Position numbers and translations under genes: made by a program. Shown piece by piece: positions 1-13,586 of a DNA stretch of 64,000 bases; position 1 is the stretch's first letter; each line of letters opens with the position of its first letter. Source of the stretch: Limanda limanda (Eukaryota; Chordata; Actinopteri; Pleuronectiformes; Pleuronectidae); assembly GCF_963576545.1 (NCBI RefSeq), contig NC_083638.1, positions 24,700,090 through 24,764,089 on the forward strand, given 5' to 3'. Under the pieces are notes generated by a model, which did not search any database, was not told where the DNA came from, and saw only the letters and a list, made by a program, of their open reading frames with translations.

Positions 1-307
1 CAACTGTGGGTGGCCATGCTCTGAATCGTGATCCGTAATAACTGGAGATTCTCCAAACCGTTTAAGTATGTGCATCAAAGACTTGGTTTGCTTAGCTGGT
101 GTAATTGAAAACGATGTGTGATCTGGGCAGGTAAGGATTTTACTCGAAGAATCAATTAAGTTCAGAAAGGATTGGTTGGATACGCAATTACTCAGTCAAC
201 AGAGGATTAATCAACAACTAATTTGATAACTTTTGTATTTATTTGTTAACTATTTTGAGAACATTATTATGTAAAAGTACCAAATGGTTAGTGTTTCCAA
301 GTTAATT
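1..307. other. Unassigned AT-rich sequence
   Basis: No exon, RNA gene or repeat that I recognise. It is AT-rich and non-coding in all frames at useful length. Confidence 0.4.
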
Positions 308-500
308 AGGGCCCGAGCACCAATAAGTGGGAGGCCCTATTGAAATTGTAAAGATTATTATTTGATGGTTTTCAGGCAAATTAATTGGCTTTTTGAGGGC
401 TTAAACATTCTCAAATCGTTACCAAAGTTTGCAGAAAATTTGGAAGTGGTGAAAATGTACGTATTCTGGAGTAATTTTAATTCTAACGGGCCCGAGTACA
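308..500. repeat. Interspersed 'GGGCCCGAGCAC' fish repeat
   Basis: The block opens with GGGCCCGAGCACC and continues through 'gaggccctattgaaattg' to a second GGGCCCGAG near 488. This wording recurs as a dispersed repeat in many teleost genomes; that is from memory, not from a search. No terminal inverted repeat or target duplication is clear, so the class is left open. The following stretch to about 1,320 shows no gene. Confidence 0.45.
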
Positions 501-1329
501 TGCATTTCGAAGCCTGTGGTGGAGAGAGCGGTGAATGACCAAGCGCACATCTCCGTGTTGCATGCGTTTTCATGTTTTTAATAGCACATAGGCGAAGGAG
601 ATATTCTTGAATAACTTTTTTCTGAAGGTGGTAGAGACTTGGAAAGTGGTTTTGTGAACGCTAATAAGGGTACGCCCGATAGATTGGTACCATCCCAGAG
701 TTTGTACTTTAATTATCTCCTGCTTTTGAACCGTTGGTTGGTCAAACAAGCAACTTCAAACAAATAATTTAAAGGATTAGTTTGACATCTTAGATGATTT
801 ATCTCTCTCTCATGTCTGTTGCTTCAAACAGAAAAATAACAAGCAGCTGGTTAACTAAATTATCTTAGATGGGAAACTGGGGGAAACAACTAACCTGGTT
901 CTGTCTGTTACAAAATCCGCCTTCAAACAAACAAATATTACGTTGTTTTGATTTATTGAAAAGCTGAGTTGAGTCTCATCCATCTCATTGGACCCCAAAG
1001 ACTGAGGCCATGGCCCTCTGGCAGAAAAGGATTGACTGCTCTTTCTAGGTTGGGGGTTATTTGAGTTAAAGTATCGCAGGGACTAGTCTATGACTGAGGG
1101 GAAGGACAGGCGGACCGGTGTGACATCAGCTTTGTACCGGTCAGTTGTGGTGAAAAAGGAGCTGAGGCACAAGGCAAAGCTTTTGATTTTCTTGGGCTCT
1201 GAGGGGTGAACGAAAGAGGGAGATAGTGGATACAAGCCTCTAAAACCAGTTTTCTCAGTAGGGTCTGAGAGATAGAGTGAAGAGTTTGGACATCCAGAGA
1301 GAGCTCGGAGTAAAGCCGCTTTTCCTTTT

Positions 1330-1600
1330 GTGTTGATAGTACAAAGCTCAGGATGCCTCCTGGGCACTTCCCATTGGAGATTCTCTGGGTATGCCCAACC
1401 TAGAATATGCTGGAGGGATTACATATCCAATCTGGACTGGGAACGCCTCAGGATCCCCTGGGAGGAGAAGGCAAACTGGGGAGGGAGATGTCTGGAACAC
1501 CCTGCATTGTCTGGTGCCTCCACAAACAGACCTCGGATAAGTGGAAGAAGATGGACGGGTGGATGGATAAGCTTACTGCTATCTAGCTTCTAAGATTCAA
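1330..1600 (+). mobile_element. LINE 3' end: C-terminal reverse-transcriptase ORF remnant
   Basis: The plus strand can be read as the last residues of a non-LTR retrotransposon ORF2. It includes the tract WRDYISNLDWERLRIPWEE, which resembles the conserved tail (GRPRxRWRDYVSxLAWERLGIPxEE) of fish LINE polyproteins. It is followed by a short 3' end with 'ggataagtggaagaagatgg' and GATG-like repeats, typical of a 3' tail. It is 5'-truncated, as most LINE copies are. The exact clade (Rex-, RTE- or L2-like) cannot be settled by eye. Confidence 0.6.
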
Positions 1601-1680
1601 GATTCAAGATACAAGATTTGTATTATCAAATGCACAACAATTACATTAAGCAGTCGCTGGCAATGAAATGCTTTAGTCAC
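1589..1680. repeat. Retroposon 3'-tail repeat ('aagattcaagattcaag')
   Basis: Short tandem 'attcaagattcaag' is followed by sequence ending in 'gcaatgaaatgcttt'. This resembles a common fish retroposon tail and abuts the LINE end above, so it is probably an independent insertion. Confidence 0.4.
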
Positions 1681-2217
1681 AGATCATTGAATAAAATAGA
1701 ATATTCTGCTTGTTGTATTTAAAATACAATTAAAATCTAATTCTAGGCAAGACATTAATATTCATTTCTTTTCTACTTCCTCATTGTGCAATGATGTGCA
1801 TTGTGCATGTTTTTTTAATTTATAGACTAAACCAGAGGTCTTCAACAGGGGGTCCGCGGCCCCTAGGGGGTCCGCGGAGGTACTGCAGGGGGTCCGCGAA
1901 ATCTTTGGTTGATTAGACAATTTTTTCAATTTTTTATAATTTTTTTTTTTTTTTTTTCACAAATGTAATTGTCTTTCAATACACATTAACATGCATCCAA
2001 CATATTGTGACGCTGATTTGACCCTCTGCCGGACAACCTCCATCCATCCAAGATTAGATAAGTTGTGTGCTACCCATAAGGGTCCGACATCTCACTAATG
2101 TGGGAGTATGTGTGCAATCCACAGATAAGGATTCACTGTCTCTTCTACACGTATGTTTAAAATAAAAACATGAATCTGTGAATTACTTTAATAGCTCAGT
2201 GTTGTATGCAAGATGTA

Positions 2218-3794
2218 CAGTGGGTACGGGAAGTATTCAGACCCCTATAAATATTTCACTCTTTGTTTCATTGCAGCAATTTGCAAAAATCTAAAATGTT
2301 CATTTTATTTCTCATTAATGTACACTCAGCACCCCATCTTGACAGAAAAAAACATAAATGTAGAAATTTTTGCAAATTTATTAAAAAAGAAAAACTGAAA
2401 TATCACATGGTCATAAGTATTCAGACCTTTTGCTGTGACACTCATATTTAACTCACATTCTGTCCATTTCTTCTGATCCTCCTTGAGATGGTTCTACACC
2501 TTCATTGGAGTCCAGCTGTGTTTAATTAAACTGATTGGACTCGATTAGGAAAGGCACACACCTGTCTATATAAGACCTTACAGCTCACAGTGCATATCAG
2601 AGCAAATGAGAATCATGAGGTCGAAGGAACTGCCCAAAGAGCTCAGAGACAGAATTGTGGCAAGGCACAGATCTGGCCAAGGTTACAAAATAATTTCTGC
2701 AGCATTCAAGGTTCCTAAGAGCACAGTGGCCTCCATAATCTTTTAATGGAAGAAGTTTGGGACGACCAGAACTCTTCCTAGACCTGGCCGTCCAGCCAAA
2801 CTGAGCAATCGTGGGAGAAGAGCCTTGGTGAGTGAGGTAAAGAAGAACCCAAAGATCACTGTGGCTGAGCTCCAGAGATGCAGTAGGGAGTTCCACAAAG
2901 TCAACTATCACTGCAGCCCTCCACCAGTCGGGGCTTTATGGCAGAGTGGCCCGACGGAAGCCTCTCCTCAGTGCAAGACATATGAAAGCCCGCAGAGAGT
3001 TTGCCAAAAAACACATGGAGAACACTCCCAGACTATGAGAAATAAGATTCTCTGGTCTTATGAGACCAAGAGTGAACTTGTTGGCGTTAATTCTAAGCGA
3101 TATGTGTGGAGAAAACCAGGCACTGCTCATCACCTGCCCAAGACAATCCCAACAGTGAAACATGGTGGTGGCAGCATCATGCTATTGGGGTGTTTTTCAG
3201 TTGCAGGGACAGGACGACTGGTTGCAATTGAAGGAAAGATGAATGCGGCCAAGTACAAAGATATCCTGGAAGAAAACCTCTTTCAGAGTGCTCTGGACCT
3301 CAGACTGGGCCGAAGGTTCACCTTCCAACAAGGCAATGACCCTAAGCAGACAGCTAAAATAACAAAGGAGTGGATTCGGAACAACTCTGTGACCATTCTT
3401 GACTGGCCCAGCCAGAGCCCTGACCTAAACCCAATCGAGAATCTCTGGAGAGACCTGAAAATGTCTGTCCACCAACGTTCACCACTAACCCAAATTCAGG
3501 TGTGAAAAACTTGTTACATCATTCCCAAGAAGACTCATGGCTGTACTGGCTCAAAAGGCTGCTTCTACTCAATACTGAGCAAAGGGTCTGAATACTTATG
3601 ACCATGTGATATTTCAGTTTTTCTTTTTTAATAAATTTGCAAAAATTTCTACATTTCTGTTTTTTTTCTGTCAAGATGGGGTGCTAAGTGTACATTGATG
3701 AGAAATAAAATGAACTTTTTTAGATTTTAGCAAATGGATGCAATGAAACAGAGTGAAAAGTTTAAAGGGGTCTGAATACTTTCCGTACCCACTG
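2218..3794 (+). mobile_element. Tc1/mariner transposon (inactive), nested
   Basis: The element has long inverted terminal repeats beginning CAGTGGGTACGG and is flanked by TA dinucleotides (2216-2217, 3795-3796), the Tc1/mariner target duplication. The inverted repeats extend past the 'aaatatcacatggtcataagtattcag' region (near 2400 and near 3600), so they are about 200 bp long. This is a widespread fish Tc1 family. It sits wholly within the hAT element at 1833-4044 and is therefore the younger of the two. Confidence 0.92.
2606..3575 (+). pseudogene. Tc1-type transposase pseudogene
   Basis: Reading from ATG 2606 gives a Tc1 transposase start (SKELPKELRDRIVARHRSGQ, helix-turn-helix DNA-binding region). 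A TAA stop interrupts it at 2744-2746. Further on, two compensating frameshifts scramble about 50 residues after 'LQRCSRE'. The catalytic DDE domain is recognisable but broken: the first Asp is replaced by Tyr (WSYETK where WSDETK is expected) and the second by Gly (QQGNDPK where QQDNDPK is expected). The Glu in SPDLNPIENLW remains. A deletion near 3,490 removes residues before the C-terminal tail. The family length is about 340 aa. No active enzyme can come from this copy. Confidence 0.9.
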
Positions 3795-5869
3795 TATGTT
3801 TATGAATGGCAGTGGCATGGCCACCCTTGCACACGTTTAAATTAAAAACATGAATATATGAACCCATGTAATATTTGAATAGCTTAGTATTGAATGCACA
3901 ATATCAGGGTAGTTATGTTGAACATGGCACTAGGTCCAGTTTAATATAAAACACAATTTTATGCAATATATATAGTAGGGGGTCCCTGCTCCATCTCTCC
4001 ACCTGTTTGGGGGTCCTTGGCCTGAAAAACGGTGAAGACCTCTGGACTAAACCATGAACCGCTCTTTCTGCAACCTTACACCAATTAGTATAGAATATAA
4101 AAAGAAATGGTGCCATTTTATTTCAATGATCCTTCCATACTTTGACACAGCATAACATGCTTTGGAATCTGCCTATATTTTACCATTGTTGTATTTATCC
4201 TGAAGCATTAGAGAGACACATATGGGTTATTAATAGACAAGGTGAGACAGAGAAGAAGGCGTGTAAAACATCTCTGGCTCCGACACGTTGCTGTCATGTT
4301 GACTCGTGAAGCTGAGTGCAATGTTTGGATGGCTGGAGACAGGAGTTGTGTGTAAGCCTGAGTGGAAAAACAGGTGCACATATTGTGGAGAGAGAAGATG
4401 TGTTGAATATGAAAGTCTGTTGACCCCAAACTTTTCCTGTTCTTAACTCGGCATGAAAGATTTATCAATACTGTATATTGTGCTTTGTGGAATAGAAAAA
4501 CGCACTGTGTTCATGTTTTGAAGCAAAATCCTGCTCTTCCTCCTTATCGTAAACCGCTAATAAACACTGCAGTTTTCCATCCAGTCTAGTCTGCTGCATT
4601 AATGCCACAGCAGATTTACTCTGTATCACTCAGTGCCAGGAGAAAGACAAGACTACCTGCAGTCTGCTGTCTGTGACTGTGATGGATTATGTGTTTCGAG
4701 AGAGAAAGACAGACAGAGACAGAGTTGGAGGGTAGAGAGACCTTGTTTGCCCTGCGGGGAAACAACACAGTTAGTCTGCAGTAAATAGTTTCTGTCTCAC
4801 GAATCCTCAACTGTCTTCGTTGTTCTCACTAGTTTCTTTTAAAGTCGAAGGACATATGGTACAAAAAACACACGCCTCTTCATACCTGCTTGAATTCAAA
4901 TTTAATAAATGCATTTCCAATTCAGCATTTTCTTGTACTAGAACAGCAGCTCCATGATTACTACTACTAATGTACAATGCATTATTTCCCTTTCTTAAAT
5001 GGAAAAATTGAAGAAGGTGAATTTCTTCCTACTTATCATTTTACTTGCCCAGTAAAGAATTTCCATGGGTAATGTTATACAGTTTGGAAGTTATATTTTG
5101 TCAAAGAGTCAACATCAACGTCATAACACCACAGACGCCACTCTTACTCATACTCTGCAGTTGAGGACCTTATCAGATTAAACTTATATACAATTAGATT
5201 TAGCAATTGTTGTGATTCTGTCTGGAGCCTGTGTTGTGGATCTTTTTTTGGACTTATTGTGTTTGTGGACCTTGGCCTTGTTGTTTTCCTTGTGTTATGT
5301 TTAACGAAAACAGAAATTGATGGATGTGTTATGACACTATGGAATGGATGCAGGTTTGTGCTCATGACTATCTGGCAGCCGAGAAATATTAGTTATGCAT
5401 GAGGTGTGTCTGGGTGTCTCGTCCCCACTGGTTGAACTTAATTTGACAAATGTGTGTGTGGCTGTTTACTTTGGAAGAGTGTGTGATTTACAGCACAACG
5501 TCAGCGACACACTGATGTCTGAAGGTTTCCTGGGGATAAATCCAGAGGAAATTTGTTTATCCCTCCAACCTGTTGCCTGCTTGTAACACACACACAGACA
5601 CACACACACACACAGGGCAGCAGGTTCACTTTTTAAAACTATAATCCTCATATAAACACACACACACATATGCTCTCCACACCTCCAGATATCTCACTAA
5701 CTATGCACACAAATCACTAACAGCATCATCATAGCTGTAGACTTTCCATTACGATCACATAACTACAGGAGGGCCAGCGGGACATTGGTGAAAGGGTTTA
5801 CGAGGTGCTCTCTGTGACAGCCTGCGACCCTGACAGCCCATAAATATACTGTAAGTGCGAGAGCGACAA

Positions 5870-5887
5870 CGAGAGAGAGAGAGAGCA

Positions 5888-5922
<35 letters not shown>
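5870..5922 (+). repeat. (GA)n microsatellite
   Basis: An interrupted GAGA tract, two blocks separated by 'caacgaa'. Confidence 0.9.
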
Positions 5923-5927
<5 letters not shown>

Positions 5928-7871
5928 CACTGACTGATTGCGATAGGGAAGCAGAAATATCTCTACGCTTGTGGGATGAAGATTCATAACCCAGCACTAG
6001 AGCAACAACGAATCAAAACTACACAACGTCTGTGAGAAATGTTTTTTTTTTTTCATTCAATTAACAGAATCATCAATAAGCAGTGCATCAGTAGCGCTGG
6101 GTCTGTCAGCCCAATTTAGCCCTCACATAGATGAGCATTTTTCTTTCAGAACTAAATGGACAAATTCATTCTCTAATTAGGAGTGAAATTAGCCCATTAG
6201 CAGCCTCTGGTCCTCTGTGGCAACCAGGGTCTGTCTGTGTTTCAGTCTGTCTCAGCTATGAGGGGCCTAACACTTTGCATCAGCCCTCAGGTTTTTGGCC
6301 CCAGACAGACAATGCTTATTCTTTCTCATTTTCTTCTGACTTTTCTCTCTGTAATTTCATTTCAAGCAAAACAATTTTCAACTGTATAATGAGGTGTTTG
6401 ATTTAAACAGATGAGGCACAAGGTGTGTGATGTCAGGGAGTTTTTAAAAAGCTTTGGTGTTTGTGAAGATGAACAATGGACGTTCTCTGGTTTGTTCACC
6501 ACTATCCTGCCTTCTGAGGCCACTAAATGTTTAATTCAGGAATTCCTAATAAGACACAAAAGCACAATGAGAAACTGCAGCTTTTAGTCTTCAGTGGTTT
6601 GTTTCTCATTTGATCCCAATGATCCCACAGTGGATTATTTATAGTGTTGTTGTTGTTACAGTAAGCTGTAAATATATATTGTACAGTGGTACCATGATTG
6701 TTTTGTGAACATGGGTTTGCAGCTGTATTTAAAATGTCTGCATGTGTATAAGTGTGAATATCATAGAGAGATGATCATTATTTCAGCTCTGCATTTTGTC
6801 TCAGAATAGAAAGCTCACAAAAACTTGTACAAGCGTTTTCCATTCTCCAATATAAGCAGATATCAGCTCATGTAAAAGGCTAAAGCCTCATGTCCACACA
6901 GCACCATCTGGTTCAGTGAACCATCCCAACATGCTCACAAACACAAATACATCCACAGCCACACTCACTACATGAGGCCAACAAACAAGCTAGGAAGGAT
7001 TTTGAGTTTCTTAATGTCATTATGTGTTTACCTGTCGTCTGCAAACAGTTCCTGTGTGTCAGGCTGATGAGCTGAGCTCTGCAGAGTTTCAACACAACAC
7101 CGGATAATTACCAAACACACAGAGAGCTTGTTTCATGAAAAATAGCAGGTACTCATGAATCTGTCCCTGAAGTCTCTTCTGCTGCCTGCAATCATGGCCA
7201 CTCCACACTTACGTTTCAAGGCTTTTGTGTATTTTATAAAAGAACATTGTCACTGTACTTTATTTTTTATTTTCTTAAATAATTAAATGTCTAGGAACGA
7301 CTCAACCTATGTTATATATATTGTTGACCTGTGCACTTATATTATCCAAAAGGTTTCCACCAGTATTCAAACCCAGAAAAATGTTATTCAAGGCAACAGG
7401 ACGCTTCATTTTGGTTGCCTTTAATTGCGTCAATCCAATCTACTCAAAGTTTTGCAAGTTTTTCTGCAGCAATATCAAGGGAAAACGCTGCATGATGAAG
7501 GGAAAACACACTGCTTGCCATTAAGCTGCTTTCTCCTTTAACTGTTTGTATTGGTCACTCGTAGATCGCGATTATTCATTCAGTTTACTACGTAAAGTAA
7601 ATCAAATGTTAACATAAATCCGTGGGGATGATTGGCTCCTGAGTCACGTGAGGCAGATTTTCATCAGCAAACCTCGAGCGATTTTAAATACTCAAGAATT
7701 TAAAATAAAATAGCATTTTTTTTTCTTTGAAGGTCTTGTAGACTAAATGTTTTTCTCTGTGTATTTTTCCTGCTCAGTCCCAAAGTAAAACGCTCCAAAT
7801 TTTCAAATGCCACATTGACAACATACGGTGACGATAAAATTAGAGCTGATGAGAAATTCATCACAGCCGAT

Positions 7872-7906
<35 letters not shown>

Positions 7907-7908
7907 AT
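7872..7908 (+). repeat. (CA)n microsatellite
   Basis: About 18 CA units with one interruption near the end. Confidence 0.9.
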
Positions 7909-10609
7909 TGCCTGTGCTCGTCTTTCAGCTATTGTTAAGCAGCACAATGCGCTCCTCTCTCACTCCCTCCTGTCACACTGCTGCCAATCTCCTTCTGTAG
8001 CAAACGGTTAGAACTGTGTGTGACATTGCAGTGATTGTGTTCTGAGCAAATGGAGGCATTAGAGGCAAGGTCCACAAGTTTATATTCCACAGTTGACTGA
8101 ACAACTAGTGCTATGTGGTCACTTGTCAGGAACTCGAGATGTAATTGTGGTTTGCACACAATCCTGTCAGCCATATTTCACAGCTGAGTGAGTTGATTCC
8201 GTGGCACGGCAACCACCAGCACTCCACAGCTCTGGCCGGCCTGGTGTGTTGCTGCTGGAGACTCAGCCAGTGCTTGGTAACTGGATGTAGGAAACCGCTG
8301 TAAACAGACTTTTGAACTTTTGCGGTTTTGAGGAAGCACATGGATGAAGTGATATGATCATCTCAACTGAAAAATCTTGCAATTGTCATCCGCCTCTAAA
8401 TTTGCTTCTACTACTAACTTTAGAAATGTCAGAGGAAAATGTCTTAATATAAAAACAACAGATGACACTGGACAACAACAGACTGAGAAGGAGGTGATAC
8501 TTTCTATTTATTATAGAAACACCTGTTTTCCTGAAAATATACCTTATGATAATTTGAACATAGAAACTCAATAAATAAATGTCAATTTCAGTCAAATTTG
8601 CAAAGAATCCTTAATTTAATTTCACTGTAAGTGTTTGGGACAAAATCCCCAGTTCTCATTTTGTGCAAGAATGTATTATATTAATATATTAGTAAAAATG
8701 GACCATGCATCTCAATATCCTCCCAATGTACAATGGGAAGCCAAAATATTCCAGGATCAGATGCTGCCATCTTGCTTAGGTGCCGTTATTTTGAGTAAGA
8801 GTCTGTCCAGTAGTGATTGTGGATTGGAGGTCCAGCTGGTCACCCTTTGAATAAACAGGTGAACAGCTCTTTGTTCAGCAGCGGTGGCTTCAGGGTTCTG
8901 TGGACTGACTCCAGCAACCTCCCTGTACTCTTTGCTCAATTACTGCAGGTCACTTTTACAGTTTTACAGTTTCAAACAGAAAGCTGCAACACTGAGGCAA
9001 GTTTAGAGCAGGCAATGCACTGTTGTGAGGGATTCTGTTGAGGTTGTTTTCTTCTCTAAGTTTGGTGGAGAGGGATTGATTTCAATGTGTGCACTTGTTT
9101 GTGTTCATGATTCATGCCTCCATTTCTTGCTGTGAATGTATAGAGGGCTGAGTCAGTGTTTTGGGAGCATACATTAGATTTAGCTTGAAGTAGACACAGG
9201 AACATTCAACACAAACTGCTGCCACACTGAGAAGGCAGCTAGCACACTATGAATAGAAACACTTACGTCCTCTGCCACTTTATTATTGACGTGATTAAAT
9301 GAGGGCTGAAAGTGCTGAGTGTGAATGAATATTAAAGCTGAAGTTATTTGTTGTCTCTCGTGAATTTATTGTTGATGATGAATAAAGTAGAGCTCCCGTG
9401 AGACTGGTATCAGAAGAAGAGAAAACCTACAAACAGGCCTGAAGAAAATTATCTTTTGACAAGTCAAAGTGTGGTTAAAGGAATATGAGATATAATTATA
9501 CAATTTACACAACTTGTTCACTTTATATTTCGATAACGTCAGAATAGATATCATCTGACATAAGCTTTTGGCTTCGTGCAGAGTATATCTGGCATGTGCA
9601 TGTTGCTTGATGGCAATCCAAGTATCACATACATCTCTGGTTGCCGGGGCGACTGACCTAGAGCAGCTGACATGGTGTTTTTTGGCTGTTACTTACATTT
9701 CACAACATGTGGTTATTTCCTTATTTCAAACAAGAAAACTGACTTCCACTATGTGAAATGGCTTATTATTGCTGTGCACAACGGAGGCATCAAATGCCCT
9801 TTATGGGTTTATAATATGTTCACATCCTGGCTTGTAAAACTCTCAAAAAAATGTAATCATCAATAAAAATCCTTGTTTAGTAGCTTTTAAAAGCCTTTTT
9901 TTTCTCAAGGTATTTATGAAACTATTCAAATAAAGATCATCTTTCTAATAGAGACACAGAAAAAGAAATCCTTTTATAATCCATCTGCTGAATTTCTTGT
10001 GATACCAGCTGGAGGCAAAACCCAGCAAGCACACATTTTCTCCTTTATAAATTGTTCACTTGAATACATTTTTGGCTGCCGTTTGCCTGGTGCTTTTCAA
10101 CAGTTCCTGCTGTGGTGCATCAGTGCAGCTCTTTCAAACTGTTGCACGGGAAGGAAGTAAAGACTGTAAAAAAAAATTGGGGGGATCCATTTGTTGCATA
10201 AAAAACGGTCGACAGTAAATGCTGATCCATTTACTTCTCTCTGCCGTCCTGCGTAGTCAGGAGCTGTGAGCTCTTTGTCTTTAGACTGCATGCACATGTA
10301 GACCCACACATGCACGGCACATCCAAGCATACTGTTGTACACTGAGAGCTATGACACTAACACGTAGAGGCACATGCCACGATGCACACATGCAATAACA
10401 TTTTCAGACATAATATTCAAGCATGCTGATTCCAGGTCAGTCTCTGTGTTTGCAATTGTGTGTGCATTGTCTGTCTCTTTCCTCCTTAGAGGTCCGTTAT
10501 TCATTGACTTGACCCAGATGGAGAGGCTTTAGTGAGAGATGTAGCCCACTGCCAACTGAGATGGGCCCCACAGGACCACCTGTCAGGAGCTGCTACAGGA
10601 AAGCAGAGA

Positions 10610-10611
<2 letters not shown>

Positions 10612-10666
<55 letters not shown>
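10612..10666 (+). repeat. (TG)n microsatellite
   Basis: Uninterrupted TG dinucleotides, about 27 units. Confidence 0.95.
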
Positions 10667-11263
10667 AGACGGACAGTGAGGGATCAAAATAAAAGTGCAT
10701 GTGTGTGCGAAAGTGTGAGCTGAGGAGCATCGAGGGCAGGGTGGTGTTGGAATTGTACAACGAAGGAAAATCGGCTAAATAAAAAAACACTGCTGTTTTC
10801 AAACATAAGGAAATCTCTGAAAAATAGCTTTGGGAAGGGATGACTCCCATTCACACATTCTCTGTAGCCTATGATTTTGTGGTTAGATTTTATTTCCTCA
10901 CCTCTTTCGAGCAAATTTTCCAGAGCTGGCAGGGAACAGAAGTAAGAGAAGCACCTGAAATGAGAGCTGGCCTGTTGTGCAATGTTATGAAATAACCACC
11001 CATTGGAATCCCAGCACACCTGTGGATATAAACGCCTCTTTTATTCAAACAACACAGTTCAACTGAATTGGTATCGAAAAGTGAAGGAAAAGGATCTACC
11101 TGGATTTTGCCTAAAAGACTCTCGTTGATGGATTATATCCAAACCCTTTTAGTAAACCCCACTTTGTTTACATCACAACAGAATGATTGGTTGGCATTGT
11201 AATGTAGCAGTGTTGCACATTTTGAAGGTTTGATTAAAGATAAATAATTATACATCTAACATT

Positions 11264-11385
11264 AAGTGGTGGCACGGCAGTTCAGTGGTTAACTCTGTCG
11301 ACTCACTGCCCTGGGTTTGGATCCCTGTTTGAATCCTTGTTCCTGTGTGGAATGTTCTCTCCGTGTCTACGTGGGTTAGACTTAG
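11264..11385 (+). repeat. Degenerate 'GGCGGCACGGTGG' fish repeat (plus orientation)
   Basis: 'gtggcacggcagttcagtgg' followed by 'tgggtttggatccctg' and 'gtgtggaatgttctctccgtgtctacgtgggtt' matches the order of a very common fish repeat with a tRNA-like head (GGCACGGTGGCGCAGTGG ... GGGTTCGAATCCC ... TGTTCTCCCCGTGTCTGCGTGGG). It is heavily mutated. A reverse-oriented relative lies at 38,577-38,735. Confidence 0.6.
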
Positions 11386-12702
11386 GTAGAGATTCTAAAT
11401 CAAACAGTTATCAATCAAAAGTTAAACAGCTAAAAACGTAACAAATTGATTAAAAGCAATGAGCTAAAGAAAGCTTGTTCCCTGTAGTCTGCAGATTTAA
11501 AATTATAACTCAGATATTAAGGGGCTAATGAAGAGCTGATTAAAACAAAGAAGACAATCCACTACAAACTTATGGTTATTGTCAACTTTTTTAATTTCAA
11601 ATTGGCACATGGATATTGAATTATACAGAAACAAGTACATATCATGTTTGATGAGTGATTTGGTTTCTGTCTGTCAGTAACAACTCTCTGTGACGGTGTT
11701 GCTCCTGTGCAACTAGTGAATACAAAAAATGAAACTTAAAATATTTAAGGTGTAATACATCATATTTTCACCCATATCTCACACATACAGCTGCTTTTTC
11801 CCTCAAGTTTCACCAACAATCCCACACAGAGCTGTGTGATGGGTGTTTCGGGAAGGTTTACAAAAAGAAAAAAAAGGAGGAATATGAGAAGAGTCAAAAG
11901 TTTTAGGTTGGTTTTGATACATTTTCTTTGGTCCTCCGCCAAGAAAAAACTATATTTTCCTGTTGCTTGGCAACAACGTTTTGCATTCTTCCAGCATCCT
12001 TTATTAAAAACCTAAAGTTCATTTTGGCCCAGTGTGGATATTTTATCTAAATGTAATCGTTTTTTATCTAACTCTGTATTTCACACCAGCAATGTAAAAG
12101 TACTATTTAAAATCTCTTTCCTACAGATTAAAATAGACTATTGTGATTGTGTCTTTGTTGCAATTAAGCTGTGAAGAGAATTTCTGTATATATTGTTTAT
12201 TAAGGGAAACAAAAGATCAAGTTCAAAGCATTTATGGTTATATATACAGTCCTGTACAATGACATTCTGTCTTTGTCCTTAAAGCAAATAGACCGAGCTC
12301 AAGAAGTCAAGTACAGTTCGGGGGTTGTTATAAAGCATTGCCCGTCCAGTCACAGTGCACAATCACAGTATAATGTGTATAATTAACCATAAATATCAGC
12401 TATTGTTGAATACTCCTGAGCACTGCTGTAGAAAATTGGCCTCTCTAAAGCCACCTTGCCTGGAGACAGTGTTTTCACTCATTCAAGCCATAAGCCATAG
12501 AAAATTATTTAAGGCGACCTTGTGTAAATTCAGGCTCATAATTAAATTTTTGGAATTCCCTCATAATGTTGACGTGATTCAGTGTTCAGAATACACATGA
12601 CTTTCCTCAAACTGTCGATGCTGCAGCTCCTCTATTCATCCTCTGTCTCAAACATTAGATTTTAGCTCCTGTATTCTTAGTTAAAAATACTAAAGAAGTT
12701 TT

Positions 12703-12766
12703 GTATCCAACAATATCCAACAATATCCAACAATATCCAACAATATCTAACAATATCCAACAATAA
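12703..12766 (+). repeat. 10-bp tandem repeat (caatatccaa)n
   Basis: About six head-to-tail copies of caatatccaa with one substituted unit (caatatctaa). Confidence 0.95.
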
Positions 12767-13365
12767 AACCAGTAATCTATTTTAATGATGTGGCTGATCG
12801 GTGCATATTTATATTTTTGCTGTCTCCTCATGGTGAAACACTCTTTCCTAGAAACCCAGAGAATATAGATGTTTTCAAATAATACTTTCAAATAGCAAAA
12901 ATAATCTCCTGTTTCACTTGTTGGTTTGATCTATGCAGATATGGAAGGGTTGTAATAGCCAATGATTGTAGCACATTTACAAAAGCCGTTGTAATATTAT
13001 AATATCACACAGACTGATTTTTTTCAACCTTTTTCAATAAACAAGCTATTTTTTTATTAAATGTGTCTCTAAGGTGCAGCTGAGCTTAAACTTAATTTTG
13101 TGTTTATTGTATATTAAACTCAGGCTGCTGCAGACTCTAATTTCATTCTACTCAGGTGTATATCAACAGGATGTCGCTGATATGAGAAGTGTTCGGCTCC
13201 ACAGAGTGAAAAATAAAACAAATGATTGACTCCTCTGTTTCCCACACACACTAAAGATGTCTCCCGTGAGGCACTTTGGGACGCTTTCTGAATCCTCCTG
13301 TCTCCGTCTTTCTCTCAATTCATCTCCTTTGATTACCACATTGTTTCTCTCAGCATAGAAAACCG

Positions 13366-13370
13366 CACGC

Positions 13371-13454
<84 letters not shown>
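13366..13454 (+). repeat. (CA)n microsatellite
   Basis: About 40 CA units preceded by variant 'cgcacacg' units. A second (CA)n lies about 130 bp downstream. Confidence 0.95.
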
Positions 13455-13457
<3 letters not shown>

Positions 13458-13578
13458 TTTGTACTTCTCTCTTAGTGAGGACACTCATTGGCATAATGCC
13501 TTCCCTAGTCCTCACTCTGTAGGATCTATGCTTAAAATGGTTCTCACTAAGACATAAGTACAGGAACACACACACAAA

Positions 13579-13586
<8 letters not shown>

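Larger units (their letters stand above)
1833..4044. mobile_element. Non-autonomous hAT element with nested Tc1 transposon
   Basis: The termini are CAGAGGTCTTCA at the left and its reverse complement TGAAGACCTCTG at the right, a perfect 12-bp terminal inverted repeat. Both sides are flanked by the same 8 bp, gactaaac (1825-1832 and 4045-4052), the target-site length of hAT transposases. The ends continue as 'ggggtcc(g)cgg' and 'gggggtccttggcctg', a well-known dispersed fish hAT-type repeat. No transposase ORF belongs to this element. A 1.58-kb Tc1 transposon was later inserted inside. The segments either side of it (about 2147-2214 and 3832-3905) are diverged direct copies of each other. Confidence 0.85.

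Noticed and set aside
12703..12766. Possible CRISPR-like or functional array
   Set aside because: It is a simple 10-bp head-to-tail tandem repeat without spacers, in a vertebrate genome.
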